From Chamaea fasciata (taxonomy: Eukaryota > Chordata > Aves > Passeriformes > Sylviidae): a stretch of 64,000 bases of DNA. The notes beneath the pieces were generated by a model, which was not told the origin of the DNA, searched no databases, and worked only from the letters and a program-made list of their open reading frames with translations. This document shows, piece after piece, positions 12,101 to 23,404 of this stretch (the stretch's first letter is position 1; each line of letters starts with the position of its first letter). The translations under genes and the position numbers were made by a program. The stretch is from positions 98,286,646 to 98,350,645 of the forward strand of contig JARCOQ010000003.1 in the NCBI GenBank assembly GCA_029207755.1, in the 5' to 3' direction.

Positions 12101-13534
12101 ATTATTGGTAATTTAAAAACAATATCTTCTCTCTCTCTTTACTATTACCTCAACTGAAGAAGAAAGGCTTAATATAGAATTTATAAAAATCTACTCACAA
12201 AATCACAGTTGGTAATATTATAGTGATTGTTATTATAAATCAGCTATTTTTTTTAACAAAATTGCAATTTTGCCCTAAGAAAATAGGAAATTGCCAGTAG
12301 AACTGAAGTGACAATTTCTGCACTCTGTCTAATGTTGCACAAATCAGGAACATATCTTATATCTTCTTCTTCTCCTTTGTGTCCTTGCCCTTTTAAAAAA
12401 AAAGCAAGGATAAATTACTTCCAGGGTTATATTCAACTAGCAATTTTAGGAAATCCCTAGACCCCAACAACTGCAATGAAAAAAGAATGCTGCAACTCTT
12501 TCAAGCTCTACCAATAAAAAAAAAGAAAGAAAAGAAAAAAGATTGGATTGCCAAAATCTGATGCCATTTCTCATAAACAGCACAGATGTTCAAAATACAG
12601 AGAAAATGCTACTTTGAATTTGGGGCTTGAACTCTTTGAAACTGCTTTGACTGAAAAAGCATCATGCACTGATATTTCAAAATAATAATTCCTAACTGGA
12701 AAGCTTAAAAAACCTGCAGCCCAAGTTTAGAATTCACATGTCACTTCCTTCTTTAAGGAAGAGTAGTTGACAATGCAGAATGGGATTAATTTTTTTTTTT
12801 TTTTAACTACACAGCTTTTGTGTAGGTGCTCTTTATCTTTTTTGGCTAGTGTTTTCTCTCAGCCTCATTCTGACCTTTCGCTCATACTATGACACTCAGT
12901 CTACTAAGTATTGAGGGTTATTTATACCACAATCATTTTTATACAGAAGTGGGCAAGGGAAACTCAGTTGTTTGCATATGCAGGAGGGCAATTTAAAATA
13001 GAATGGATTTCAGATGCAGTACTGGAATTCTTTACCATGTCTTCATAAGAGATGTTCAAACCACTTAGTCTGCAGTGAACAAGGTTACAAGTCACACATC
13101 ATACATACACTGGAATTACATGGTTTGTGGTAGATCTCTCTGACAGAGCCAAACGCTGTTCTCAATCTCTGGAGACAATGGGCTTGTGTTGATATAAAGT
13201 TGTAGAATTTGACTTTAAATCAGTAAGCAGAAACACCAGACAAAAAACAACAGGCCTCTGCAGACATATGTCATTGATCATATATTACTTGCACATGGAA
13301 ATTATTTTAGTTACTCAAGAAAACCTTTCGTTGTCTCCAGAAAGACCAATACTATGTTTAGGCAATCAAATGTTAAGTATATCCCTGAAAGCAGCAATGG
13401 TCACCTTAGCTGCAAGGGAAGAGAGGCATGGGAGAGTTTCCTCAGGGAAGAGGTAACGTGTCCAGCCACCTTTTTTCGCATTAAGAACAGTTAGTGCAGT
13501 TCAAATTCCTCATCACAGAGACATATGGCACCAA
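9107..13534. other. Single-copy noncoding DNA with minor simple repeats
   Basis: No mobile element is recognised. Simple sequence includes an A/G-rich tract at 12513-12541 and 15 T at 12790-12804. Two short inverted repeats lie at 11484-11517 (9-bp arms, 16-nt loop) and 11644-11666 (9-bp arms, 5-nt loop). Open frames, such as 81 codons on opposing strands at 10554-10828, overlap each other and have no domains. Confidence 0.45.
9726..9777 (+). promoter_or_regulatory. Promoter-like motif pair (inverted CCAAT plus TATATAAGG)
   Basis: An ATTGG (reverse CCAAT) at 9726-9730 lies about 40 bp upstream of TATATAAGG at 9769-9777. That spacing is compatible with a core promoter. There is no supported gene downstream. 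The motifs are common enough that chance is a strong alternative. Confidence 0.2.
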
Positions 13535-14960
13535 CACCATCATACCAGCCTGCAGCTGGCCACCAGCTGGTTTTGACTCCATTCACCACCTCTCACTGAG
13601 TCCAGCTGTCCAGTCAGATTTTACCCAGTGGACAGTGCACCCATCTGAGCCTTGAGCAGACAGCTTCTCCAGGAAAATGTTCTAGGAAACAATGTCAAAG
13701 GCCTGATTAAAATCCACATAAACAACACCCACAGCCTCTTCCTCATCCTCTGATCACTTTGCCATAGAAGGAAATCAGGCTGGTCAAGAGGAGCTGCCTT
13801 TCATAAGGCAGCCTGATGGCCTCATTGTCCTGCACATATCACAAGATGGCACTCAGGATGATCTGTCCATCATATTCCTCAGTACCTCGATCAGACTAAT
13901 ACGCCTGTAGTTCCCCATATCCTCCTTCCATCAGTTCTTCTAGATGAGTATTGCATTTGCTGAGCTACAGTTAACTGCAACTGACCAGGATTGCTGACTA
14001 GTACTGCTTAGAAGTAATTGAAGGGTGAGCACTTCCACCTGTTCCCTCTATATGCGTGGATCCTGTTGAGCCCTGTGTGTGTCTAAGTGGTGTAGCAGGT
14101 TGTTAACTATTACCACTTCTATTTTCTACGGGATTATGGGGCTTCATTCTGCTCTCCATTGATGTCTTCCAGCTCAGGGGCCTGGTTAACCCTGAGAACA
14201 AGTGGTCTTATGTTAAAAACTGAGGCAAAGAAGGCATTATTACCTCAGTCTTTTCCTCATTCTTTGTCACTAAGTTTTCCCCTACATCCAAAATCCATGG
14301 AGGTTGTCCTTAGCCCTCCATCTGTTGCTCATATATTTAAAGAAACATTTTTGATTGTTTTTATGTCATTAACCAGATTAGGTTCTAGTTGGGCTTTGGC
14401 CCTTCTAATTTTCTCCCTATATAAACTCATGACATCCTTGTAGTCATCCTGAGTTGCCTGCCCCTTCTTCCAATAGTCATAAACTCTCATTTCTTACTTG
14501 AGTTCCAGCTAAAGCTCTCTGTTGAGGCAAGCCAATCTTCTTTCCCACTGACTCATCTTTTAGCACATGGGGATGGCCTGCTCCTGTACCTGTGGGATTT
14601 TCTTGAGGAATGACTTTTCTTGAAGAAAGACTTCCTGGAGTCCTTTACTCTTCAGGACTGCTTTCCAAGGGAGTGTGTCAACCAGGCTCCTAAACAGGTC
14701 ACGGTCGGCCAAGGTGGCAGTTCTGCTGATCCCCCTCCTTACTTCTCCAAGAATCAAAAATTCTATCATTTTGTGATTGCTGTGCCCCAGATAGCCACTG
14801 ACCATCACATCATCACTACTCCTTCTCTGTTCACAAACATAAGGTCCATCAGGAAACCTTCCCTAGTTGGTTCACCCATCAGCTCTCAGGAAATTAAAGC
14901 AACCAGCCCAGCTGTAGACCCATGACTGAGCTGTTCTTGGGTGATCTTAGAGAAATCCTA
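13535..14960 (-). mobile_element. CR1 LINE fragment, minus strand, lacking its 3' end
   Basis: Read on the minus strand, this covers the end of the endonuclease/linker part of CR1 ORF2 and the N-terminal half of the reverse transcriptase. A frame at 14808-14560 contains EFLILGEVRRGISRTATL, a typical CR1 linker sequence. The RT block MGNYRRIS is encoded at 13918-13893, and DFNQAFDI (RT motif A region) at 13715-13691. Similarity fades near 13535, before the catalytic DD motif, and near 14895-14960 at the other end. It is broken and non-functional. Loss of the 3' end is unusual for a LINE insertion and implies a later deletion or rearrangement. Confidence 0.88.
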
Positions 14961-15740
14961 CAGGAGTTCCCTCAACTGAAAATCAATGAAGAAGAAAGAA
15001 AAATAAATGCTGTGTATGTAATGGGCAAGAGTGGAAATTCTTTGAAGCAGTTAGCACCGCAGCTTATTCATAGTGACTTATGAAACATCTGTGGACTTTA
15101 GCCATTGTTCTGTGATGCCTAATAAACTTTATATATTTGACAAAATAAAAGTTTGAAAGGTTAATTTTTCTCACAGTAACATTCACTACATTTTTTTCTT
15201 TGCAAATCTTAGATTTCAGTTCCCACACTGAGTACTTTTGAGTCCTTACTTGAATACAGTAAATATTTGAGAAAACACTGAAATAATTCATTCAGACAGA
15301 TGCGTATGTCAAAAAAAATCCAGCTGCATGAAGGTCAGTTAGAAAGGGAATGATTTTGTAGGCACTGTTGATTACTACCTAAAACATCACTTATCTTTCT
15401 GAAGAACTTGTCCTAGAATAATGCCAGACACTTTTTCATAATACCAGTAGGCTTCTATGCATATATTTATATCCAGAATGTCATCTCTATGTTCAGTTAT
15501 TTGCAGAAATGTTTGTGTGCTATGGCTCTTTTAAAGGCTACTAATTCCTGCAGAACAACTAACCCACTGCCCACTAACGTACTGCCAAGCATCACTATGG
15601 AAGGTAACATGTCACTGCTCACAGTTGAAACTCCCTCAGATTCACTCTGCCTTTGTGAAGGTACTTTCTGTACAGTAAGTGGTGAAGAAAACTCTAAAGC
15701 AGAGATTGGACCAACTGACTTCCAAAGGTCATTCCTCTAA
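14961..15740. other. Spacer between two CR1 fragments
   Basis: AT-rich sequence with no clear repeat identity. It separates the 3'-truncated CR1 fragment from the start (element 3' end) of the next minus-strand CR1. Confidence 0.5.
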
Positions 15741-16032
15741 ATCTATCACAGAATAACAGAATGGGTCAGGTTGGAAGGGATGACAGTGGCCATCTGGTCC
15801 AACATTCCTGCTTTAGCAGAGTCATCCCAGAGCACATTGCAAAGGATTGTGTCCAGACGGTTCTTTTAATATCTACAGTGAGGGAGAATCCACAGCCTCT
15901 CTGGGCAATCTTGTGCTTGGTCACGTGCACAGTAAAGCTCTTCCTCAAAATAAAATGGAATCTCCTGTATATCAGTTTCTTCCCTTTGCCTCTTGCTCTA
16001 TTGCTTGGCACTACCAAGAGTACTCTGGCCCC
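15741..16032 (-). mobile_element. CR1 LINE, minus strand, 3' portion (left of inserted LTR)
   Basis: The sequence 'cacagaataacagaatgggtcaggttggaagggatgacagtggccatctggtccaac' (15748 on) is the reverse complement of the CR1 3' terminus, including remnants of the terminal ATTCTRTG motif. It continues into 'ccacagcctctctgggcaatcttgtgc', the conserved 3' region of ORF2. The element is interrupted at 16032 by the LTR and resumes at 16750. Confidence 0.92.
16028..16032. repeat. Target-site duplication, left copy (GCCCC)
   Basis: Identical to 16750-16754 on the other side of the LTR. Removing the LTR and one copy restores continuous CR1 sequence ('ctggccccatcctctt'), which confirms the insertion boundaries. 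Confidence 0.88.
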
Positions 16033-16749
16033 TGTCATGGGTTTTGTAAAGAGCATATTATTCTATTCCATCTGGGTGGAGCAGAATTGCTTATCTTTGC
16101 CCAAATGGGTCAGTGTCACTTATCAGATGGTGGAGTGCTACTTATCTCTCTTCATTGTTTCACTACTTCCATGGGAATGTCTTCTGCTAATGGACCATTA
16201 AGAGCTCATCAATGACATTACACATTATAGTGCACTATTGTAAGCTGCTTCACACAGGGAGGAGGAGCCAAACCATCTTAACCTAGATAAAAAGGAGCCA
16301 CAGTCCCACCAGGTATCCAGTTTTCCCACCGGATCCCTGGAGGAAGACCGGACCCATCTCACCATTACTGGACCCTTTTTTTCTTCAACGGGACCATCTC
16401 TACTCCAACAGAACCACATCTGCCACTCCAGGAGGGCTTACTTTGGACTGCTTCCAACACCCTGACCAACAGGGTGTCAGGTTGTATTTCTGACTCTGTC
16501 AGGGTTTTGTAGGATTTCTTGTTTGTTTATTTGTTTGCTTATTCTTCTATACTACAACATCTGTATTTTTATATCCCTAGTAAAGAACTGCTATACCTAT
16601 TCCCAAAATCTTTGCCTGACAGCCTTTTAATTGCAAATTTATGATGATTTGGAAAAAGGGGAGAGGGGCTTACATTTTAAGGGAGACTCCAACCCTCCCT
16701 GGCAGATACCTGTCTATCTAAACCAAGACAGATTTTCTAAACCAAGACA
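16033..16749 (+). mobile_element. Solo LTR of an endogenous retrovirus (717 bp), nested in CR1
   Basis: It begins TGTCATGGG (16033) and ends CCAAGACA (16749), giving TGTC/GACA inverted termini. It is flanked by identical 5-bp duplications GCCCC at 16028-16032 and 16750-16754. A TATA-like GATAAAAA lies at 16286-16293 and an AGTAAA poly(A)-signal variant at 16579-16584, so the transcription sense is plus. No gag, pol or env sequence is present, so it is a solo LTR left by recombination between two LTRs. The end region 'aaaccaagaca' occurs twice (ending 16730 and 16749); the outer copy gives the exact duplication. The duplication length fits ERV3/ERVL-like elements. Family resemblance to a songbird LTR is from memory. 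Confidence 0.88.
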
Positions 16750-17460
16750 GCCCCATCCTCTTAAGAACCACCCTTCAAATTCTTAAGTACATTGATGAGA
16801 TACACTCTCAGTCACTTCTTCTCGAGGCTCAGCTCCCTCAGCCTTTCCTCGTAAGAGAGATGCTCCAGTCCTTTAATTGTGTTTGTAGCCTCTGCTAGAC
16901 CCAGCCCAGGAGTTCCATGTCTCTCTTGTTCTGAGGAGCCCTCCCGCAACCTGCTAGAAATGCTCTTCCTAATGCACCTTTCTAAGCCAAAAGGACACAC
17001 TGCCAGCTTATGGACAGTTTGTTGTCCATCAGGACCTCCAGGTCCTTCTTCACAGAGCTGCATCCCAGCAGGCCAGCCCCAGCCTGTGCTGGTGCCCGGG
17101 GTTATTCCTCTCCAGGTGCAAGACCCTGCATTTACCTTTGTTAAATTTGAAACTGTTCCTCTCTTCCCCTCTCTCCAATCCACTGAGGTCCTTCTGAAGG
17201 GTTGCTCAGCCCTCTGGGGGGTTGGCTGCTCCTCACAGCTTTGTGTCATCAGGGAAGTTGCTGAGGAGGCTTCTGCCACTTCATCCAAGTCACTGATGAA
17301 TAAGTTAAATATTGAACCTTGGGGGACGCCACTAGTGACAGCCTCCAGCTAGACTCTGTGCCGCTGACTATCCTCTGAGATCTGCTGTTCAGTCAATTCT
17401 CAATCCACCTGGCTGTCCACACTTACTGAGTTTGCCTGCGGGAATATTGTGAGACACATG
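16750..17460 (-). mobile_element. CR1 LINE, minus strand, ORF2 C-terminal portion (right of inserted LTR)
   Basis: Continuation of the CR1 begun at 15741. On the minus strand a frame through 16870-16812 reads GLEHLSYEERLRELSLEKK, a hallmark of the CR1 ORF2 C-terminus. Near 17258-17236 the RT catalytic block reads FPDDTKL where the usual residues are FADDTKL, so even the catalytic motif has decayed, and it is out of frame with the C-terminal block. Similarity fades near 17460, just after RT motif A, so this copy was 5'-truncated. The roughly 158-codon open frames on both strands here are products of this remnant, not host genes. Confidence 0.92.
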
Positions 17461-18803
17461 GTGGTAATGCAGTACATGAGAGAGGAGACCCCCTTCCTGC
17501 AGAAACCTGAGGATTTTCTGTCTGTTATTACTAGACAACTGTAACTGTTGTTACAGTTCTGCCATCTGAGGTGAGGTAATGCATGGGCTCACATCTTGAT
17601 CATGTGAATTGTCCTCCTCTAACATACTTTTCCACATAAAATACTAAGATATTTTTCTTTGTAATTAATATACTTGTAAATTATAAATAATACAATTAAT
17701 TATATAGCCCACCCAACAAAATCTATTGAAAACAGTGTGAGCTAAAATAAACCCCAAGAAACTCTTGGACAATTTAGCAATGTCTGTGCACTGTACTATA
17801 TCTCTTAAGCAGAAACCCACACATGAAAATAGAACATGAAGCACCTTTCCTGCGGCTTTACAGCAACAAGGGTTTTACTGCCAGGAACAGAACAGTTCTC
17901 AGCCACGTTCAACAGTTGTGCAACACTGATTTGGAGCAATATCAGAATGGGATCCCCGCTTTGTGACAAAAATAGGGCTGACAAAGCTGTGGAAGGTGAC
18001 AAAACTTAACAACAGATACAGCATGTGGTGAAAGGGAATGCTGCTTGGAGCATAACGTAACACTCACAGCATTGCTGTTTGCAGGAATAGAGACGTTATT
18101 CCTGCCCGCCCCTCCCCAACACAGACACAGTCACACATTTTAATGAATCACAGATTAACCACTACGTTATTCCAGCAGATTCAAAGGGCTGTTGAAGAGT
18201 AGAAGGCTGTGGGGGTGGTTGTCCTGCTGCTAACAGTGCCAAAGAGTTGCCTCATTTCACTTGAGAGAAGGCATTCCAACATTACATGAACAGAAGGGCT
18301 TGAAAAGCCTCTTTTCCCATGTATGCTGTGCTTGCTATCATGAATGAAGGTCTCAGATATTAACCATTTCATGTTATTCCAATTAACAGTCCACTACCTG
18401 GTGTTCATGGCCAGGCACTCAAAATCCACAGAATGATTCAAAGTATGCACACTTCAATGGAGAGACATGCCCTGACTTCCATCCTGTCTCACATGGGCTG
18501 AAGGTCAGGCTCTAAGAGTCTGCACATGACTGGTAATTTTTAAATTATTACAATGAAAGGAAAGACTGCCTTTTTAATGTCCAAGCACAACAGCTGCAAT
18601 GTCATTGAAGTTGCATTCTGAGATGCTCCTAGCCTGCAGCACAAATAAGCATCTTAATGATACTTTGAAAATATCTAAAGCACTTCTTTTATATGCAATG
18701 ATAATTCTGTCTGGGCACATTGTCTGTTTGTCCAGCCAGAACAGAATTAGAATTCATGAAACGGATTCTACTCTGATTCACACAATGTGCAGGCAGCTAC
18801 AGT
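17461..18803. other. Single-copy noncoding DNA
   Basis: AT-rich sequence with no recognised element. Near 17640-17710 it is particularly A/T-rich. No exon-like frame is supported. Confidence 0.5.
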
Positions 18804-18825
18804 AAAAAAAAAAAAAAAAAAAAAA
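18804..18825. repeat. Poly(A) tract, 22 A
   Basis: A pure run of 22 A. No poly(A) signal, gene-like sequence or flanking duplication was seen upstream, so I do not call it a retrocopy tail. Confidence 0.9.
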
Positions 18826-20208
18826 GGTTACAGTGTGTGTAAATAAAGGGAGACTTGGATTACTTTATTTGTGGCCATGAGCTTACAATTAGATAACACC
18901 TTTCAACCCCATGGAATCTCCAGGTTCTCTGAAAAGTGATGTGCTACACAAGGCTCTGCTTTATTTACATGCATCTGCTATTTAACAGTTCTTAACCAGC
19001 AGCTTCAGAAACTTCATACAACAATGAAACCTTCTATTAAAGCAACAGAAATTTTAGAGAAGCGAACTACAACTACCTGTACAGGAATTTGGGCAGTATG
19101 CAAGGACTTCACCTCTACTCCTGTAAGAAATACTTTTGGAGCCTTTAATGATCACACATGACGATGGTCTTGTCTTGTTACTACATAGACAAGACAGCTT
19201 ATCTGGAATAGTGTCCCAAAGGTGAGGACACAGAGGTGAAAGCAAATTGTGGTCCTAAAGGTGTATTGCTGACTCAAAGAAATATCATTCCTCAACTGCA
19301 GTAATTCTATTGTATAGTATGTATGGTAATTACTAATTATGCTATCTATGGAAATTTCAACATATTAGCATTTATATAATATTTAAAAAATATATGTGTT
19401 GCTAAGCCAGTAACAAAATGTAGGCTAGCTTCTTGTCCTTAAAAAAGGATAAATAAAATAAGTTCATTAGGGTTCACAGCATTGTCTACTGAAGGGAGCA
19501 GCCAAGGTCATGTAAGTTAGTACTATTGACATCTCAAAGGAAGCAAGTGATGACCTAAATGCAACACGGAAGAAAATAATGGTTGACAAAACAGTAGTAG
19601 CTGATGGTATTAGTGGGAGGTGAATTAGGAACAGACAAATGAAGCAATATTACTGCCAGAAAATCTCTCATATTCCAGCAACTCTTATGTTAGACCAGTG
19701 TAAATACAGCAGCATTTCAGGAAATATCTGATGTATCCCAAGGTTATAATTGCTGTCACTGGTAGACATTTGGCCTTTGTGGGTTCTTCTAGAGCGTGTG
19801 AAGTGTTATGCAGGAAGATATGAGCTTGTCAAAAGCTCTTCCAGTCTGAAAGACCATCTACCACTAATTTATGAACTCATAAACGAAAAAAAGGAACAAC
19901 TTAATTCCAAAACTCTTGGCTTTTTATAAGTAATGTGTGCTATATAAAGTAAGACAACCTAATGAATGATACCTGCTTGTCAGCACTCTGCACTCTGCAC
20001 ATTTCCTCATACTAATAGATTCATTAAAATCTGGAGATCAGAGAAATTTGTAGCTCTTCTCCATCCTGGCCTTTCACTTGGTTTTACTAGAAAAGTCAAT
20101 TGTCCATTTTCTTCTTTCTTTCAATGACAGTTCCTGTACTTAAAATAAGACCTGGGGAACAGAGTTCAGGGGAGAGGGGAAGGATGCTAATGTAAGAGTA
20201 TATAGTAC
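18826..20208. other. Single-copy noncoding DNA, possible old repeat scrap at 18893-18950
   Basis: 'agataacacctttcaacccc' followed by 'tctctgaaaagtgatgtgctaca' weakly resembles the ancient module 'atagcacctttcatcc...caaagcactttaca'. The remainder shows nothing recognisable. Confidence 0.35.
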
Positions 20209-20310
20209 TAATACATAGTAATATAATAGTATGTGCTAATATACTATTATATACTGTTAATACATGGTAATATAATAATAAATGCTAATATAATAGTATA
20301 TAGTATTCCG
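20200..20310. repeat. AT-rich tandem duplication, two 49-bp units
   Basis: Units beginning 'taatacat(a/g)gtaatataat' start at 20209 and 20258, giving a 49-bp period. Inside, 'tatactattatat' and 'atataatagtata' are reverse complements, so the block can fold into a long AT hairpin. Confidence 0.8.
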
Positions 20311-23300
20311 AAACTTTAAGAGGCCTCAGCTGCTCTTTAGGTGATATCTACACAGCCAGCAGTGTGCAGGTGAATAAGGGGCATGTATCTTAGGGACAAA
20401 CAATAAATCAAGTGTGAGACTCCAGCAATCAGATGGAGAAGAGGCCCCTGGGAACTGGCAGCATGGTCCTTGATAGTAAAGTGACTTCCATGAAAACATA
20501 TGGATGCCAGCATATGGTTATGCCATCTGACTCCTTATTATATTTTAAAGGACAGGTCTGGTAATATCATGAGGTTATAATGCCACAGCAGTCCACAGCA
20601 TATGTGCTTCTCCCCCAGTAATACTTTTTTCTCTTTCACACACCTAGCAGGCTGTGTCTGTCTGATTGACTACAGCAAGTGACTTTGGCAGGGCAACACA
20701 CAGCCCTGAGGAGGAAGGGCTCTAACATATTAATATCAGAATGTAGCTGATTACAATATAAGCCACGAGTTGAAATGGGCTGACTATAGCACAAGACATG
20801 AAGAATGTGGCTGTCTGCAGGGTCCCGCCGGGAGGATGCATCTATCTATACCTACAGTGTGTGGCTGACCCTGGGCAGCTGTCATGCAACAGGAGTGGTC
20901 TGATGGAGTTGTCACCTATCAAACCATTGCACTGCCATTATTGGGGGTTTAAATACATCTCCTGTTGTTAACTAACTAGGCTTTCTCTCCTGCAAGGGAG
21001 GAGGAGGAAGGGCTCTCACTGGGTTTGTTAAGTTTGTGAATCTCCTCCTTGACAGAAAGTTTCATCCTTCAAGTGGCAAATGCCACTCAGCTCTTGCACT
21101 CCAGGGACGGATTCCATTATTAAGAATCTGATTTATTTTTAATAACCCTTCTGCTGTTTATATAGAAACACTCTGAACATTATAATCTAAAAAAATCCCT
21201 AAGGGTAATTTTTCTTGGAATAAATATACTGTCTGGGATTTTTTGAATAGTGAACTGTAATCAAATGAGGTGCATTTTCTATCTGATGTCTTATAAGACA
21301 GCACTGAAGTGTATGGAGTTTTTGTTTTCTGCTTCCAAAATACACGACAACATTTAAATAATAAAGCATTACAAAAAATAGATCTAAATAAATTCTTAAT
21401 AAACAACAACCAGTCCTGCAACCAGACCTATCAGGCCCATCCTTTCTGAAAGCCAAAGAGTCCACCTGCTCTGAGCTGACTGCTATATTTATATTTGTAT
21501 CAGACTGGGATTTGCCAGTTACTCTCTGCCAGTTGACAGAGCTCAGCCCTGCATGGTCTCAGAAAGGATGCTTAGGATAACTCTGCATGGGGCTGTGGCC
21601 ACACTCTCCAGCTGGTGCAGCATGCATTCCCTTGCCCAGCTGTCCCTTGGAGCAACGGGTCTTTTCAGGCACTTATCTCCTCCTTAGTGGAGCAGCCCAC
21701 TGACTTTCAGCCCTCACTTTCCCTGTCCAGATCTCCTGCCTCAAAGGTTTCACAGGGAAGCATTAGCTGGCCTCACCTCTCTTTCTTCAGCACTGGTACA
21801 CAGGAGTCCACTGAAACATCCCCAGTTGGAGCTTTGAATATCACCCTCCATACACATTGATCAAGAAGTCTGAGCTTTTTCCTCTTCAGCTGTATGAGCT
21901 ATTAGTATGTGAATGTTTTGTCCCTTTCTTCCCTTAAAAAAGAAAGCTTTAAATGTTATTTGCTTTGGATTCTGAGAAGTACAAACTCTACCACATGGCA
22001 GACACATGTGAATCCATATGCTAGCATGTCTGTAAAGCCGAGAAAGATTAAAGCCTGAAGTTTCTATTAAATGCTCTCCTTTTTCTCTTGCATGCAACAT
22101 TTTTAGATCAAGCTCTAAATGTTCACCGACTCATGAATATTTTCAAGCCAGCTCTGTTCACTGTGATAAATCGTACTGCTTATATGTTGGTTTAATGACA
22201 GATAGTTACCTGAAAACTTCTAATGTAAAATGGTTTAGGGCCATCTGAGGGGAAAAAAAATCTGTGATCTTTGCCTGACTGCTGGAACAGTATGACAGAG
22301 GAAACATACTGTATTCAAGCTCCACAGCGTGCCAGCTTTCTTTCTTTCTTCTAGAAATGGACAGAACTGAAAGGAAAATGACTGCTGGCATATTGTGAAA
22401 GTACTTCCAAGCTTCAGTGATAGATGCAAACACAGACAAAACCCTTCATAGGCAATGAAAAGTTTTGCAAAGAAAGCTGAAAAACATCCTATGAAAGAAA
22501 CAGAACTATCATGTTTAGTTCTTCCAACAAAAAGAAAGAGACGGTCTTTAGGCTTATGTTCCAGAGTCAGATTTATTGTAGTTGCTAAGCCAAATATAGA
22601 TATTAAAGGATGTTATTCACAGTGTAAAAACCTCACATCATATTTGAAGCAATGTAAAAAAACCAATTTTTCTTCTTTTACAGGGATGGCACTGTCTCCC
22701 AGAAAGCCAGTTACCTTGAATCACCTCACATGACCAGGGTGCATGCCACACAAACCACCAGTTTTCTGACAAGGTATACCCTGCATGAGCTCCCCTGTGA
22801 TAGCAGCTTGGATGTAAGACAGTAAATGTAGGACATCTGTAAATGTAGGACAGCCTCATTTAGCTGATCCCTACTGGCCATCAAATTCAACCCTTAAGTT
22901 AGATGTCCCTCTGGGATAACGAAGCAGTTGTCTTCCGTTCAGGGGAAGAATGAGAAGAAAACTACCCATAAACACCAGAGAGTTGATATTCTTCCTCATG
23001 ATGTTGACTGAGCAGCAGCAACTTTTACTGGAATCATCATCAGGTGTCTCACATGTACCACACCTGTGATAATGAGAACAGAGCTCTTGCAGTTTTTCCT
23101 TTGCCAATCCTTTTTTCCTAGATCAGTCCTACATGCCAAGTTCTTTGTAGAATAAGGCACCTCCCAGTTCTGGAGAAATATGAAATTTCGTTCCTTTGGG
23201 ATAGTAATTTAAGAGGTAATGGAAAAAAATTTCTCCCACTGCTGAGTGGAACTGCATTAGCATAATACACGATTTTGCACTTAGTCTAAAAAAATGCGTT

Positions 23301-23329
23301 TCTTTTCTTGATTAGGAGTAAATCACATT
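20311..23329. other. Single-copy noncoding DNA
   Basis: No mobile element is recognised. A local direct duplication of about 17 bp (core 'taaatgtaggaca') occurs at about 22825-22857. Open frames of 60-92 codons are scattered on both strands without domains. Confidence 0.5.
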
Positions 23330-23404
23330 ACACCCCCACAGCAGGGGATTGGAACTAGACGATCTATAAGGTCCCTTCCAACCCAAATCATTCTATGATT
23401 CTAA
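23330..23404 (+). mobile_element. CR1 LINE 3' tail, very short copy
   Basis: Contains 'gcaggggattggaactagacgatctataaggtcccttccaacccaaatcattctatgattcta', the near-consensus plus-strand CR1 3' end with the ATTCTATG motif. The good match over a short length indicates severe 5' truncation and a younger age than the copy at 5565-6291. Confidence 0.95.

Noticed and set aside
16812..17352. Open frames of about 158 codons on both strands
   Set aside because: They lie within the CR1 remnant. The minus-strand frame contains the CR1 C-terminal signature and a frameshift, so it is not a host gene.
18599..18825. Possible processed retrocopy ending in 22 A
   Set aside because: No poly(A) signal at the right distance, no recognisable coding sequence and no flanking duplication. 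The A run is better called simple sequence.
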